This document shows positions 8,401-17,126 of a DNA stretch of 64,000 bases, in pieces. Made by a program: the position numbers and the translations under genes. How positions within the stretch are numbered: the first letter of the stretch is position 1; each line of letters begins with the position of its first letter. The stretch is from Bacteroidota bacterium (lineage in GTDB: Bacteria; Bacteroidota; Bacteroidia; J057; JADKCL01), in assembly GCA_016718825.1 (NCBI GenBank), contig JADKCL010000006.1:186001-250000 (forward strand), given 5' to 3'. The notes under the pieces are model-generated. The model was given only the letters and a program-made list of their open reading frames with translations, made no database searches and was not told the origin of the DNA.

Positions 8401-9363
8401 ATGCAACATTGTTTTATGACCACGATGCCACGATTCATCGCAGCAGGGCTGCTTTTGCTCGGTTTTTACCTTGTGCCGCAAGCCCAAAATGACAGCCTGC
8501 GCGCATTTCTTCCGGATTTGTTCGCCGGGCTGCCCAATGTCCGCGACATGGCCATTTCGCCAGACGGCAAGGAAATGTTCTTTACTGTCGAAAGCTACAA
8601 AAAGGAGTTTTCGGCCTTGTTTACATGCCTGAAGAAGGGCAAAAAATGGAGTGAACCGCAAGTCGCTGGCTTCAGCGGAGAATTCCGCGACTTGGAACCT
8701 GCATTTTCGCCCGATGGGCTCCGGCTGTTTTTTGTATCCGCAAGACCGCTTTCTGCCGCCTCCAAGGAGGCCAAGGACTACGATGTCTGGTACCTGGAAC
8801 GCAAAGCAGAGGGCGAACCTTGGTCCGCTCCCGTGCACGCGGGCCCGATGGTCAACACCAAAGAAGACGAATTTTACCCCTCGGTCGCCGCAAACGGCAA
8901 CCTCTACTTCACCCGGCCTACGGCAGATGCCACGCCGCACGAAGACATTTGGGTCTGCGAATGGAAGGAAAATCAGTGGCAGGCCGCCCAGCAATTGGGT
9001 GCCGGCGTGAACACCATGGGCGCCGAATACAATGCCTTCGTCGCGCCCGACGAATCCTATTTGATTTTTGGCGCCTACAAACGCGTCGGTGATCAGGGAG
9101 GCGGCGACCTTTGGGTGAGTCAGCGTGATTCAAAAGGGCTTTGGTCGGCCGCAAAACCGATGCCGTTGCCCGTCAATTCTCCCCGAATCGACTTCTGTCC
9201 GTTTGTGGAGGCTTCCACCGGCCTGCTCTATTTCACCACGGAGCGCTCCGAAATTCCCAAGCAAATGCCGCGCAAAATGTCCACTGCGGAATTGCTCACA
9301 CGTTTGAAAACCCCTGCCAACGGCTTGGAACGCGTGTTTTGCATTCCCTTCAAATTGCCCTGA
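8401..9363 (+). CDS. Secreted TolB/PD40-type beta-propeller protein
   Basis: A 320-residue exported protein. A hydrophobic signal sequence (FIAAGLLLLGFYLVPQAQ) starts at about residue 12; starts at 8401, 8416 or 8425 are all possible, and the first is given. Mature repeats of the PD40 type are visible: ISPDGKEMFFTVES, FSPDGLRLFFVSA, VAANGNLYFTRPT, VAPDESYLIFGAYK and VEASTGLLYFTTE. These build a beta-propeller, usually a periplasmic binding or sensing platform. It ends 86 bp before egtB; whether it is co-transcribed is unclear. Confidence 0.8.
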   Translation: MQHCFMTTMPRFIAAGLLLLGFYLVPQAQNDSLRAFLPDLFAGLPNVRDMAISPDGKEMFFTVESYKKEFSALFTCLKKGKKWSEPQVAGFSGEFRDLEPAFSPDGLRLFFVSARPLSAASKEAKDYDVWYLERKAEGEPWSAPVHAGPMVNTKEDEFYPSVAANGNLYFTRPTADATPHEDIWVCEWKENQWQAAQQLGAGVNTMGAEYNAFVAPDESYLIFGAYKRVGDQGGGDLWVSQRDSKGLWSAAKPMPLPVNSPRIDFCPFVEASTGLLYFTTERSEIPKQMPRKMSTAELLTRLKTPANGLERVFCIPFKLP

Positions 9364-9449
9364 AATCCGGCAAACATTCGCAGCGATTTCCATGTTAACC
9401 CTCTGAAGATGCTCCTTTTTCAGAAACACCCTCTTATGCCCAGGAAAGG

Positions 9450-10610
9450 ATGCCGACCATGAGTTTGCGCGATGCATACTTGATGACGCGTGCCCGCACG
9501 GAAGCGATTTGCAAGCCACTCGCGATCGAGGACTATGTGCCTCAGCCTGTGGTGTTTGCGAGTCCGCCGAAATGGCATTTGGCGCATTCCACTTGGTTTT
9601 TTGAAGAGATGATCCTGCGGCGCCATTACCCACAGTACGAGGTGTTTGACATCATGTACGGCTACCTTTTTAACAGCTACTACAACCATGTCGGTGAACG
9701 CACCGAACGCGGAAACCGCGGGGCAAATACGCGTCCGACGGTCGAAGAGGTCTATCGTTACCGTGAATACGTCGATCGGCACATGCTCGAATTGCTGCAG
9801 AGTGATTCATTGCCGTCCGAGCTCGTGGCTTTGATCACTTTGGGCCTGAACCATGAGCAACAGCATCAGGAATTGTTGGTCACGGATCTCAAGTATGTTC
9901 TGGGTCATCAGCCGACTTTTCCCAAATACGATGTCCATTCCAACTTCGAATCGGGCGTTAATTCCGAGGTCGGATTCGTCGAAATGCAAGAAGGGATTTA
10001 CGAAATCGGTTTTGCGGGAGATGGCTTTTGCTTTGACAATGAATTGGACCGCCACAAGGTCTATTTGAATGGATATTCGATTTGCAAATCCTTGGTAACC
10101 AACGGGGAATTCCTAGGATTTATGGCTGCGGGCGGCTACAAAAAGTTTGAGCTTTGGTTGGATGAAGGCTGGGCTTGGGTCAAGGAAAATGGCATTCAGG
10201 CACCGCTTTACTGGCATCGGGTAGGGGAAGAATGGCATCAATACACATTGGCGGGTCTGAAAAAGGTCGATCCGGATGCGATTTTATGCCATGTGAGCTT
10301 TTATGAAGCCCATGCCTTCGCGACATGGAAAAAGATGCGTCTCCCAACCGAGGCAGAATGGGAGGTCGCAAGTCCGTTTTTCAAATGGGGAAGTCGCTGG
10401 GAATGGAACAACAGCGCGTATTTGCCTTACCCGGGTTTTGCAATCGCGCCGGGAGCGGTCGGCGAATACAACGGCAAATTCATGATCAACCAAATGGTCT
10501 TGCGCGGGGCAAGCACCGCCACCCCCGAAGGACATAGCCGGCCGACCTACCGCAACTTTTTCCATCCGCAGCATCAATGGCAATTCACCGGGATCAGATT
10601 GGTAAAATAA
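9450..10610 (+). CDS. egtB: Ergothioneine biosynthesis protein EgtB (iron-dependent sulfoxide synthase)
   Basis: EgtB joins hercynine to cysteine or gamma-glutamylcysteine through an O2-dependent C-S bond, the second step of ergothioneine synthesis. The 386-residue protein has the expected two-domain build. The N-terminal DinB-like domain carries the iron ligands: His46 in KWHLAHSTWFFEE, and His135 and His139 in NHEQQHQEL. The C-terminal domain is of the formylglycine-generating-enzyme/sulfatase-modifying type and ends RNFFHPQHQWQFTGIRLVK. Its stop codon directly touches the egtD start (TAAATG), so the two are one operon. No egtA, egtC or egtE lies nearby, so thiol donor and C-S lyase must come from elsewhere. 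Substrate choice cannot be read from sequence alone. Confidence 0.9.
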   Translation: MPTMSLRDAYLMTRARTEAICKPLAIEDYVPQPVVFASPPKWHLAHSTWFFEEMILRRHYPQYEVFDIMYGYLFNSYYNHVGERTERGNRGANTRPTVEEVYRYREYVDRHMLELLQSDSLPSELVALITLGLNHEQQHQELLVTDLKYVLGHQPTFPKYDVHSNFESGVNSEVGFVEMQEGIYEIGFAGDGFCFDNELDRHKVYLNGYSICKSLVTNGEFLGFMAAGGYKKFELWLDEGWAWVKENGIQAPLYWHRVGEEWHQYTLAGLKKVDPDAILCHVSFYEAHAFATWKKMRLPTEAEWEVASPFFKWGSRWEWNNSAYLPYPGFAIAPGAVGEYNGKFMINQMVLRGASTATPEGHSRPTYRNFFHPQHQWQFTGIRLVK

Positions 10611-11552
10611 ATGGAGCAATTTCAGTTGGATGTGGAGCGTGGATTGTCGGCGGAAAGGAAATTTCTCCCTTCAAAATACTTTTATGACGCGCAGGGAAGC
10701 CGCATTTTCCAGGAAATCATGGAAATGCCGGAGTACTATTTGACCGCTGCTGAATTCGAGATTTTGACGCAGCAGGCCTTGAAAATCGGTGCCGAGCTCA
10801 AATTCCGTAGCCGCTTCAACGTGGTCGAATTGGGCGCTGGTGACGGAACAAAAACCTTGGCCTTTCTCGGAAATCTGCAGGCGGGCGGAATGTCGATTCG
10901 CTACGTGCCGATCGATGTGTCCGCAGCGGCCATTTCTGACTTGGAGCAGCGGATTGCGGCATCTGGAATGCAATTGGAGGTCGCGCCGTTGATTGGAGAT
11001 TACTTCGAATGCCTTGAAGCATTTGAACGCACGGAACCCACGCTTTTCCTGTTCCTCGGCGCGAACATCGGCAATTATTCGCTGCAACAAAGCTTGGATT
11101 TGCTGGCCAAAATCAGGGAGCAAATGCTTCCCGAGGACCGCTTGATGATTGGTTTTGACTTGCAAAAGAATCCGCTGACCATTCATCAGGCCTATTTTGA
11201 TCCGCATGGCATTACCAAGCGCTTCAACCTCAACCTATTGGCACGCATCAACCGTGAATTGGACGGCAATTTCCAACTCGATCAATTCGATTTCTACTGC
11301 CATTACAATCCCGACAGCGGTGAATTGCGGAGCTATCTCGTTTCGCTCAAGCAGCAAAATGTCACGATCGGGCAACTCGGCAGGCAGTTCGTTTTCGCAC
11401 GCAATGAGTTGATTTGGACCGAAATGAGCAAGAAATACAGCCTGCTGGAGATTTCGCAGCTCGCCGATGAAGCTGGATTTGTCCTTGAACAGAATTTCTT
11501 TGACTGTCAGCACCATTTTGTGGACAGTCTGTGGCGACGAACGGAAGCTTGA
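10611..11552 (+). CDS. egtD: L-histidine N-alpha-methyltransferase EgtD
   Basis: EgtD trimethylates histidine to hercynine with three SAM, the first step of ergothioneine synthesis. The 313-residue protein is close to the family's usual length. Family signatures are FYDAQGSRIFQEIMEMPEYY (about 24-43), the SAM-binding VVELGAGDGTKTLAFL (71-86) and FLGANIGNYS, equivalent to the conserved LGxxIGN motif. It directly abuts egtB upstream and ends 3 bp before the stop of the convergent sulfotransferase-like gene. The biosynthetic order (D then B) is the reverse of the gene order. Confidence 0.92.
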   Translation: MEQFQLDVERGLSAERKFLPSKYFYDAQGSRIFQEIMEMPEYYLTAAEFEILTQQALKIGAELKFRSRFNVVELGAGDGTKTLAFLGNLQAGGMSIRYVPIDVSAAAISDLEQRIAASGMQLEVAPLIGDYFECLEAFERTEPTLFLFLGANIGNYSLQQSLDLLAKIREQMLPEDRLMIGFDLQKNPLTIHQAYFDPHGITKRFNLNLLARINRELDGNFQLDQFDFYCHYNPDSGELRSYLVSLKQQNVTIGQLGRQFVFARNELIWTEMSKKYSLLEISQLADEAGFVLEQNFFDCQHHFVDSLWRRTEA

Positions 11553-11555
11553 TGC

Positions 11556-13214
11556 CTACCAAACCTTTGCAACCCTGACCGCCGAGGCATTCCCTTGCAA
11601 TCTCACGGAATAAATTCCTGCCGCCAAATGGGAGGCCGCGATGACGTTGCCACCGGAATGCACAGCTTGCCGCAAGACCAAAGTTCCCTGCATGTCATGG
11701 ATTTCGATCACACCGCCTTCTTCATGTAGCAGTTGCAAGGAAAAACCGTCCGAAAATGGATTCGGAGCAACTGAAAATCCAGAACTCAGGGGATCCGCAG
11801 CCGCCGAACCCGTACAAATCGCCGGCAGCGGTAGCGGATTTCCTTCAATCTGATTGCCCGGTGTCAAGACTTGTCCATTCAACCCCGGATAGGTCGGGAG
11901 ATACTTGTAGGCCCTGAAAACGGCATTGTTGTTGGCAATATCGCCTTGATTGAGCGGTCCGGCAGATTGCACGGGATTTACATATTCCCAGACTTGCGTG
12001 CCTTGGTCGTCGAGTTCGAAGATGCGACCGGAATTGCCTTCGCAGATCAGGGTATGGTTGCCGGGAAGGCGTTGCACGCCTGAAATCAGCTGTGAGTAGA
12101 AATCCGTCGGCGGATTGTCTTGCCAAGTCCAGGACATGGCTGCGGGGCCAAAGGGCTGTCCGGTGGAAATGCTGTAATTGCCGTTGACATCGACGGGCGG
12201 CTGCCAGATTTCGATGGTCGAATAAGCCCCTGCGGGGCGGCCAAGGCCGTTGTTGTAGACCATCAGTTGACCCGAGTATTGGTCCCCTGCGGGCACCCAT
12301 TGTACATTGTGTTGCCCAAAAAGCAGATGTTCGTTGCTCGTGCCGCGTCCATATACCGCTGGATTTCCGAAGCGGTAAAGCAGGTCGCCGCCCTTGCCGC
12401 TGTTGCCACCGCTATGGCTTGCAGCTTCTTGTGTGGTGGTGCTATGGTCGATCACCCAGACCTCGTCAAAGTTGTGGATGCTGATCGCAATTTGATCCAA
12501 CGTCGGATTGTAATCAATGCCATTGGTGTGCATCCAATCGCGGTAAGTGGTCGTTCCCGGCTTTACATAGTTCAGGTCCACGAGTTCCGGATGGTCGGCA
12601 ACAACCCCGAAATTGGGTTTATTGCTGTCGTGGTCCTGAATGAGGTGATCCCAAACATGCCATTCCCAGACAATATTGCCCGCGCCGGGCGTCGTGGGCT
12701 CGATTTCAATCAGATGATCAGGCCAAAGGCGCTGTTGCAAGAGCGTCGAATCCCGGCCCTCTGCGATGGCTTCGGCCCTGGTTTTCAGTTCCCAAGCGAT
12801 CATCAAGACATTTCCGTTCGGAAGAACAAATGCATCGTGGTGCTGACTGTGATTGGCATCGGAATATTGGTAAAACCACGTCACATTGCCGTTCCAGTCC
12901 ATTGTTTGCACCCGTCCGCCGAGGCCGCCGCCCGGAAAGGTCGTGTTGGCGATGCGGCATGTGCGAAACAATTCGCCGTTTTCCAGTAGTCTCACCGCGT
13001 TTCCAGGCGTGTAACCACTCGGCCATTGGTGCACTGCGCGTCCGCAATTGTCCAGCAGGTAGGTGTTGGTGCTCGGCGTGGGTGCGAGCAGCGTGTACCC
13101 ATCCGAAGTGCCGGCATCGTATTGGAAAAGGCCGATGGTCTGCTGCGCAGCGGCATCCAAGAATCCCGAAAGGAGGGAGAGGATGACAAACATTCGCAGG
13201 AATGTGCTTCTCAT
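11556..13214 (-). CDS. Arylsulfotransferase (ASST)-like protein with T9SS sorting domain, copy 2
   Basis: A 552-residue exported protein: signal peptide (MRSTFLRMFVILSLLSGFLD, then AAAQ), an ASST-type beta-propeller, and a C-terminal T9SS type A sorting domain (VAPNPFSDGFSLQL to the terminal KVW). Propeller signatures include NCGRAVHQWPSG, MDWNGNVTWFYQYSDANHSQHHDAFVLPNGNVL split over two blades, WMHTNGIDYNP, VWVIDHSTTTQEAASHSGG and LLYRFGNP. It is a close paralogue of the preceding gene and overlaps it by 4 bp (ATGA), so it is translationally coupled. Characterised ASST enzymes move sulfate between phenols, but relatives in Bacteroidota may be non-catalytic propellers. Confidence 0.85.
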   Translation of the reverse strand: MRSTFLRMFVILSLLSGFLDAAAQQTIGLFQYDAGTSDGYTLLAPTPSTNTYLLDNCGRAVHQWPSGYTPGNAVRLLENGELFRTCRIANTTFPGGGLGGRVQTMDWNGNVTWFYQYSDANHSQHHDAFVLPNGNVLMIAWELKTRAEAIAEGRDSTLLQQRLWPDHLIEIEPTTPGAGNIVWEWHVWDHLIQDHDSNKPNFGVVADHPELVDLNYVKPGTTTYRDWMHTNGIDYNPTLDQIAISIHNFDEVWVIDHSTTTQEAASHSGGNSGKGGDLLYRFGNPAVYGRGTSNEHLLFGQHNVQWVPAGDQYSGQLMVYNNGLGRPAGAYSTIEIWQPPVDVNGNYSISTGQPFGPAAMSWTWQDNPPTDFYSQLISGVQRLPGNHTLICEGNSGRIFELDDQGTQVWEYVNPVQSAGPLNQGDIANNNAVFRAYKYLPTYPGLNGQVLTPGNQIEGNPLPLPAICTGSAAADPLSSGFSVAPNPFSDGFSLQLLHEEGGVIEIHDMQGTLVLRQAVHSGGNVIAASHLAAGIYSVRLQGNASAVRVAKVW

Positions 13215-14860
13215 TGTTTCACCAACTTGAGTGCCTTTGCGCTGCCCTGGATGCGTAGGAAGTACAATCCCGAAGGCCAGTTTCCTGTTGCGATTTCCTG
13301 TCCAATGCGCAGATTTTCAGCTGAATAGACGATTCTCCCTTGCACGCCCAAAATTTCAAAGGCATGCCTTCCTTTTGGTGCAGCAACGATCGTCAGGTGA
13401 TCCGCAAAGGGATTGGGACCAACTTCCGCCAAGGTCAAATCCAATTCGGAGCCGATTGCAGCCAACTCGCAATTGGGCAACGGAGGCAAGGGATTTCCTT
13501 CGATCGGCGCACCTGCCGTAAGCGTATGCCCAATAAATCCAGCATAATTGGACGGGTACTTAATGGCACGAAAAACGGTATTTCCCGTGATCGAATCGCC
13601 TTGGTTGAGTGGTCCGGCGGCCTGTACAGGATTCACATAACTCCAGACAGTGTTTCCAGCCGAATCAATTTCGAAGAAATGACCCGTCGTGCCTTCGCAG
13701 ATCAAAGTATGGTTGCCGGGAAGACGTTGCACGCTCGACAGGATGTTGGAATAATAGGCAGGGCTGTCTGCATAGCTCCAAGCGAGATTGACCGGGCCAA
13801 ATGGCTGTCCCGGGTTAATGGTATAATTTCCGAGCAAATCCATAGGTGGCTCCCAGATATCGGCCGTGGAAAATGGTCCTGCGGGCTTGCCGAGGCCATT
13901 GTTGAAGACTTTGAGCATTCCAGCGTATTGGTCGCCAGCCGGCACCCAACCAATGTTGTGTTGCCCGAACAAGCGCTGATCATTCACTGTGCCGCGGTTG
14001 TAGGTCTGTGGATTGCCCCAGCGGTAGAGCAAGTCGCCGCCTTTGCCACGAAGCCCACCGCTGTGGCTTGCCGCTTCTTGTGTCGTCGTGCTGTGGTCGA
14101 TGATCCAGATTTCGTCGAAGCGGTGGCTGCTGATCACGATTTGATCCTTGGCGGGGTCATAATCGATGCCGTTGCAGTGCATCCAATTTCGCTTGGAGGT
14201 GGCGTCGTAGTAATTCAAATTGATCAATTCCGGATGATCGGCAACAACCCCAAAGTTGTTTTTGGTACTGTCAAAGTCTTGCACCAAGTGGTCCCAAGCA
14301 CGCCATTCCCAGACGATATTGCCTTGGCCGGGCACGGTCGGCTCGATTTCGACCAATTTGTCTGGCAATAGATCGGAGGTCAGGGTATTGGGATCGCGGC
14401 CATTCGCAATCGCTTCCAAGCTGTCAATGGATTCCCAAACGATCAGCATCACATTGCCGTTGGGCAGGGGAAGGGCATCGTGGTGATGGGCCTGCATACT
14501 ATCTGAAACGGTATAATGCCAAGTTACATTCCCATTCCAATCGAGAATTTCAACGCGGCCCCCAACGCCTCCGATGTTAAAATCGGGGTTAGTAAGGCGA
14601 TCAGCACGTACGAGCATCCCATCTTCGCGCAAATACACCGTATTTCCCGGCGTATTGCCACTTGGCCATTGATGCACTTCACGTCCGCAATTGTCGATCA
14701 GGTAGGTTTTTGTGCTCGTCAGCGGTGCAAAAAGGGTGTAGCCCTCAGCCGTTCCAGCATCATTTTGAAACAGGCCGACTGTCTGCTGCGCAGTCGCCAT
14801 TTGGCTGAAAGAGAAAAGCAAAAGCAAGCAAGCAAAGCTGCGAAGTGTAAATTTTTGCAT
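13211..14860 (-). CDS. Arylsulfotransferase (ASST)-like protein with T9SS sorting domain, copy 1
   Basis: A 549-residue exported protein, first gene of a tandem pair. ATG 14860 (MQKFTLRSFACLLLLFSFSQ) gives a clean signal peptide; the upstream TTG is less likely. The mature part repeats the copy 2 architecture nearly block for block: NCGREVHQWPSG, ILDWNGNVTWHYTVSDS, QAHHHDALPLPNGNVMLI, NWMHCNGIDYDPAKDQ, IWIIDHSTTTQEAASHSGG and LLYRWGNPQTY. The C-terminal T9SS domain starts near EVGPNPFADHLTIVA and ends LKLVKQ. The conserved HHHDA and HSGG histidines are plausible metal or sulfate ligands by analogy only. Its stop overlaps the next start. Confidence 0.85.
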   Translation of the reverse strand: MQKFTLRSFACLLLLFSFSQMATAQQTVGLFQNDAGTAEGYTLFAPLTSTKTYLIDNCGREVHQWPSGNTPGNTVYLREDGMLVRADRLTNPDFNIGGVGGRVEILDWNGNVTWHYTVSDSMQAHHHDALPLPNGNVMLIVWESIDSLEAIANGRDPNTLTSDLLPDKLVEIEPTVPGQGNIVWEWRAWDHLVQDFDSTKNNFGVVADHPELINLNYYDATSKRNWMHCNGIDYDPAKDQIVISSHRFDEIWIIDHSTTTQEAASHSGGLRGKGGDLLYRWGNPQTYNRGTVNDQRLFGQHNIGWVPAGDQYAGMLKVFNNGLGKPAGPFSTADIWEPPMDLLGNYTINPGQPFGPVNLAWSYADSPAYYSNILSSVQRLPGNHTLICEGTTGHFFEIDSAGNTVWSYVNPVQAAGPLNQGDSITGNTVFRAIKYPSNYAGFIGHTLTAGAPIEGNPLPPLPNCELAAIGSELDLTLAEVGPNPFADHLTIVAAPKGRHAFEILGVQGRIVYSAENLRIGQEIATGNWPSGLYFLRIQGSAKALKLVKQ

Positions 14861-15021
14861 TCGGGTTGATTTCAATAACTGAATGCAATTTCGCGATTTT
14901 TGATTGGAATGCGAGGTTCATGCGTTAAAAATCTGTCTGCACTGGGTAATGGACATTTTGGCAACCTGCCTGTGGACTTTTTCGTTTGCCCTTGCCGTTG
15001 AAATGCCCTTAGTTTGGGGCA

Positions 15022-15735
15022 ATGAAACCACCAAGCACGAAGAAGAAGAAACCAGCGGCAAAAAAGCCATCCGCCAAAAAGCCAACAGCAAGACGCGCGA
15101 CAGGCAAAAAATCCGCCGGCAAAAAAGCTTGGATCAAGTGGGGCATCATCGCTGCCGTGGTAGGTGTGGTGGCATTTTCCGGATTTTATTTCTCCAAGCG
15201 AGTCAATTGGAACCCTTCCCATACCGTGGGAGAGGCCTTGGATAGTTTGGACGGGGTAGCGGTCTACTACAATGGCGGCGTGAGCCAAAACCATGGCCGG
15301 AATATGGTCGATGGCTACAATGTCGGCATCAAATTTCAATGCGTGGAGTTTGTAAAGCGCTATTATCTTGAGCATTACAATCACAAAATGCCCAATGTCT
15401 ATGGGCATGCCAAGGATTTTTTTGACCCCGAGTTGAAGGATGGGGCGATCAATGGGGCACGCGGACTACGGCAATTCAAGAATGGAAGCCGTTCGCATCC
15501 GCAGGTTGGTGACTTGTTGGTCTGGGGACCTACAACTTGGAACACCTACGGACACGTGGCGATCGTGAGCAAGGTGATCGATGACGAAAAGGCCGATCGC
15601 CACGAAATCGAATACATTCAACAGAATCCAGGTCCATTTGGCAAGCCACGGGAAAAGCTACGCTTCAGGGATGATCGCACCACCTACCGCCTGGCAGATA
15701 GCAGGCTTCTCGGATGGTTGCGTTTGCCCAAGTAG
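15022..15735 (+). CDS. CHAP-domain amidase with Lys/Ala-rich N-terminal tail and signal anchor
   Basis: A 237-residue protein. Residues 1-37 form a basic tail of repeated KKP/AKK units (KKKKPAAKKPSAKKPTARR), like histone H1 or Bacteroidota H1-like proteins. Residues 38-57 form a transmembrane segment (WIKWGIIAAVVGVVAFSGFY). A CHAP amidase/peptidase domain of the glutathionylspermidine-amidase type follows, with Cys107 in FQCVEFVKRYY and His178 in TYGHVAIVSK as the expected catalytic pair. By topology the catalytic domain should be periplasmic and the basic tail cytoplasmic. Substrates could be peptidoglycan cross-links or a polyamine conjugate. Confidence 0.82.
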   Translation: MKPPSTKKKKPAAKKPSAKKPTARRATGKKSAGKKAWIKWGIIAAVVGVVAFSGFYFSKRVNWNPSHTVGEALDSLDGVAVYYNGGVSQNHGRNMVDGYNVGIKFQCVEFVKRYYLEHYNHKMPNVYGHAKDFFDPELKDGAINGARGLRQFKNGSRSHPQVGDLLVWGPTTWNTYGHVAIVSKVIDDEKADRHEIEYIQQNPGPFGKPREKLRFRDDRTTYRLADSRLLGWLRLPK

Positions 15736-15776
15736 ATTCGCTGGATTTTGGGAACCTCGCATACTTTTTTCTTCGA

Positions 15777-16319
15777 ATGCGGTTTTTTGACCAAATTTCA
15801 GACCTGAAAGGAAAGCTCATTGATACAATGCATACGATTGCCGCTGAATTCGAAGTCAATACCCAAAATTTGCTCGATTGGGCCGATGGCTTGCGTGCCG
15901 ATCAGTTCGAATTGCGACCATCTTCTGGAAAATGGTCGGTATTGGAAGTATTGGAGCACCTTTTCATTGTGGAAAAGGGAGCTGCAAAGCTTTCCCGTCC
16001 CGATGCCGAACCGGTGGAACGTGATCTGGAAAAAAGCCGCAATCGCATGACCCGCGGTATGGCCGACCTCAACCAACCCTTCGCAGGGGGCAGCGCGATT
16101 GATCCCAAGGGCAGGTTTGCCGACTACGCCGAGTGGCGTGCCGCCTACGTTGCCAACCGTGCCGAATTGGTACAGCTCGGGAACGAAAAGGGCTGGGACG
16201 GGCTTTGTATGGCATTCCCGCATCCGTTTTTTGGAAATCTCACCCGTGCCGAATGGGTGATTTTCAGCGGAATCCATGCCAATCGCCATTTGGCGCAGAT
16301 GCAAAGCTACGTCCTTTGA
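15777..16319 (+). CDS. DinB-superfamily protein
   Basis: A 180-residue protein with the DinB/YfiT four-helix pattern: RPSSGKWSVLEVLEHLFIVEKGA with the first His, and a C-terminal GIHANRHLAQMQSY carrying the His pair that usually binds a divalent metal. Members often act as thiol-dependent transferases (bacillithiol, mycothiol or glutathione), but the substrate here is unknown. The start is uncertain between 15777 (MRFFDQISD) and 15828 (MHTIAAEFE); I use the first because a T-rich TACTTTTT element lies just upstream. It is 41 bp after the CHAP gene. Confidence 0.75.
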   Translation: MRFFDQISDLKGKLIDTMHTIAAEFEVNTQNLLDWADGLRADQFELRPSSGKWSVLEVLEHLFIVEKGAAKLSRPDAEPVERDLEKSRNRMTRGMADLNQPFAGGSAIDPKGRFADYAEWRAAYVANRAELVQLGNEKGWDGLCMAFPHPFFGNLTRAEWVIFSGIHANRHLAQMQSYVL

Positions 16320-16476
16320 GAAGGTGCTGTCTTCATGCTTTGACCTGATGCGCACAAAACAGCCCTAGGCGAATCGCTGATTATTCGATTGTCAAGGCTA
16401 AACCGCGACCAACGCGCTGGGATACATTTTCCATTCTCGCTAAAATTGCCTTATTTCAACCTAAAGCGAGGTTCAG

Positions 16477-16908
16477 ATGCAGGAATATTGGTTTTTTGTG
16501 GTCACGGATGCTGAGGAGCACACCCTCATTTATTGCACTTGCGAGTTCATGGGCACATATGCGCCCTTGCTCAACCGAATGGCTGAAGAGGAGTGGGGGC
16601 AAAGCTGGATGCGCCATACCACTTTTACCCGCAAGGACTACAAAACGGAATTGCATGGCCATTTGGGCTTGGATCCGAAAACCTTGCCGGTTTTTCGGCA
16701 GCGATTTGAACCGGAAGAGGGGCTCAGAAAACTCAATTTCCTGCGTGAAAAATTGCTTAAAAATGAAGCAGCATTCATCCGGAATGAATTGGTGCGCCCG
16801 CAGGACTACGAATTTCTGATTACCGACCTCAACACGGCAATCGGTGTGATGGAAAAGGCGACGGAGTTGGGGGAGAAGTGGTTTCTGGATGTGGACTTGG
16901 ACAAATAA
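16477..16908 (+). CDS. Hypothetical soluble protein
   Basis: I do not recognise this 143-residue protein. It has no signal peptide or membrane segment. The first 50 residues are rich in aromatic residues (EYWFFVVTDAEEHTLIYCTCEF), and the second half is charged and helical (LRKLNFLREKLLKNEAAFIRNELV). It may be a small alpha/beta domain. No operon partner is close on either side. Confidence 0.65.
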   Translation: MQEYWFFVVTDAEEHTLIYCTCEFMGTYAPLLNRMAEEEWGQSWMRHTTFTRKDYKTELHGHLGLDPKTLPVFRQRFEPEEGLRKLNFLREKLLKNEAAFIRNELVRPQDYEFLITDLNTAIGVMEKATELGEKWFLDVDLDK

Positions 16909-17126
16909 AAAATAAGGTTGTCGGATCGAAGGTTCGTGGCGGTGACAAGCTTTGATGAGCGTGCATGCACCTGATTTCCTGCTGACTTTTGGAGGGACAT
17001 TTTTGCCAGATACGACCAAAATCTCCACAAATGGGGTGGGGATTTGGGAAATCCATCCGATAATTGATATATTCAGCCTCCGAAATAATTCGGTTTGGTT
17101 TCTTTCAATCAACAAAACGTATTCCC

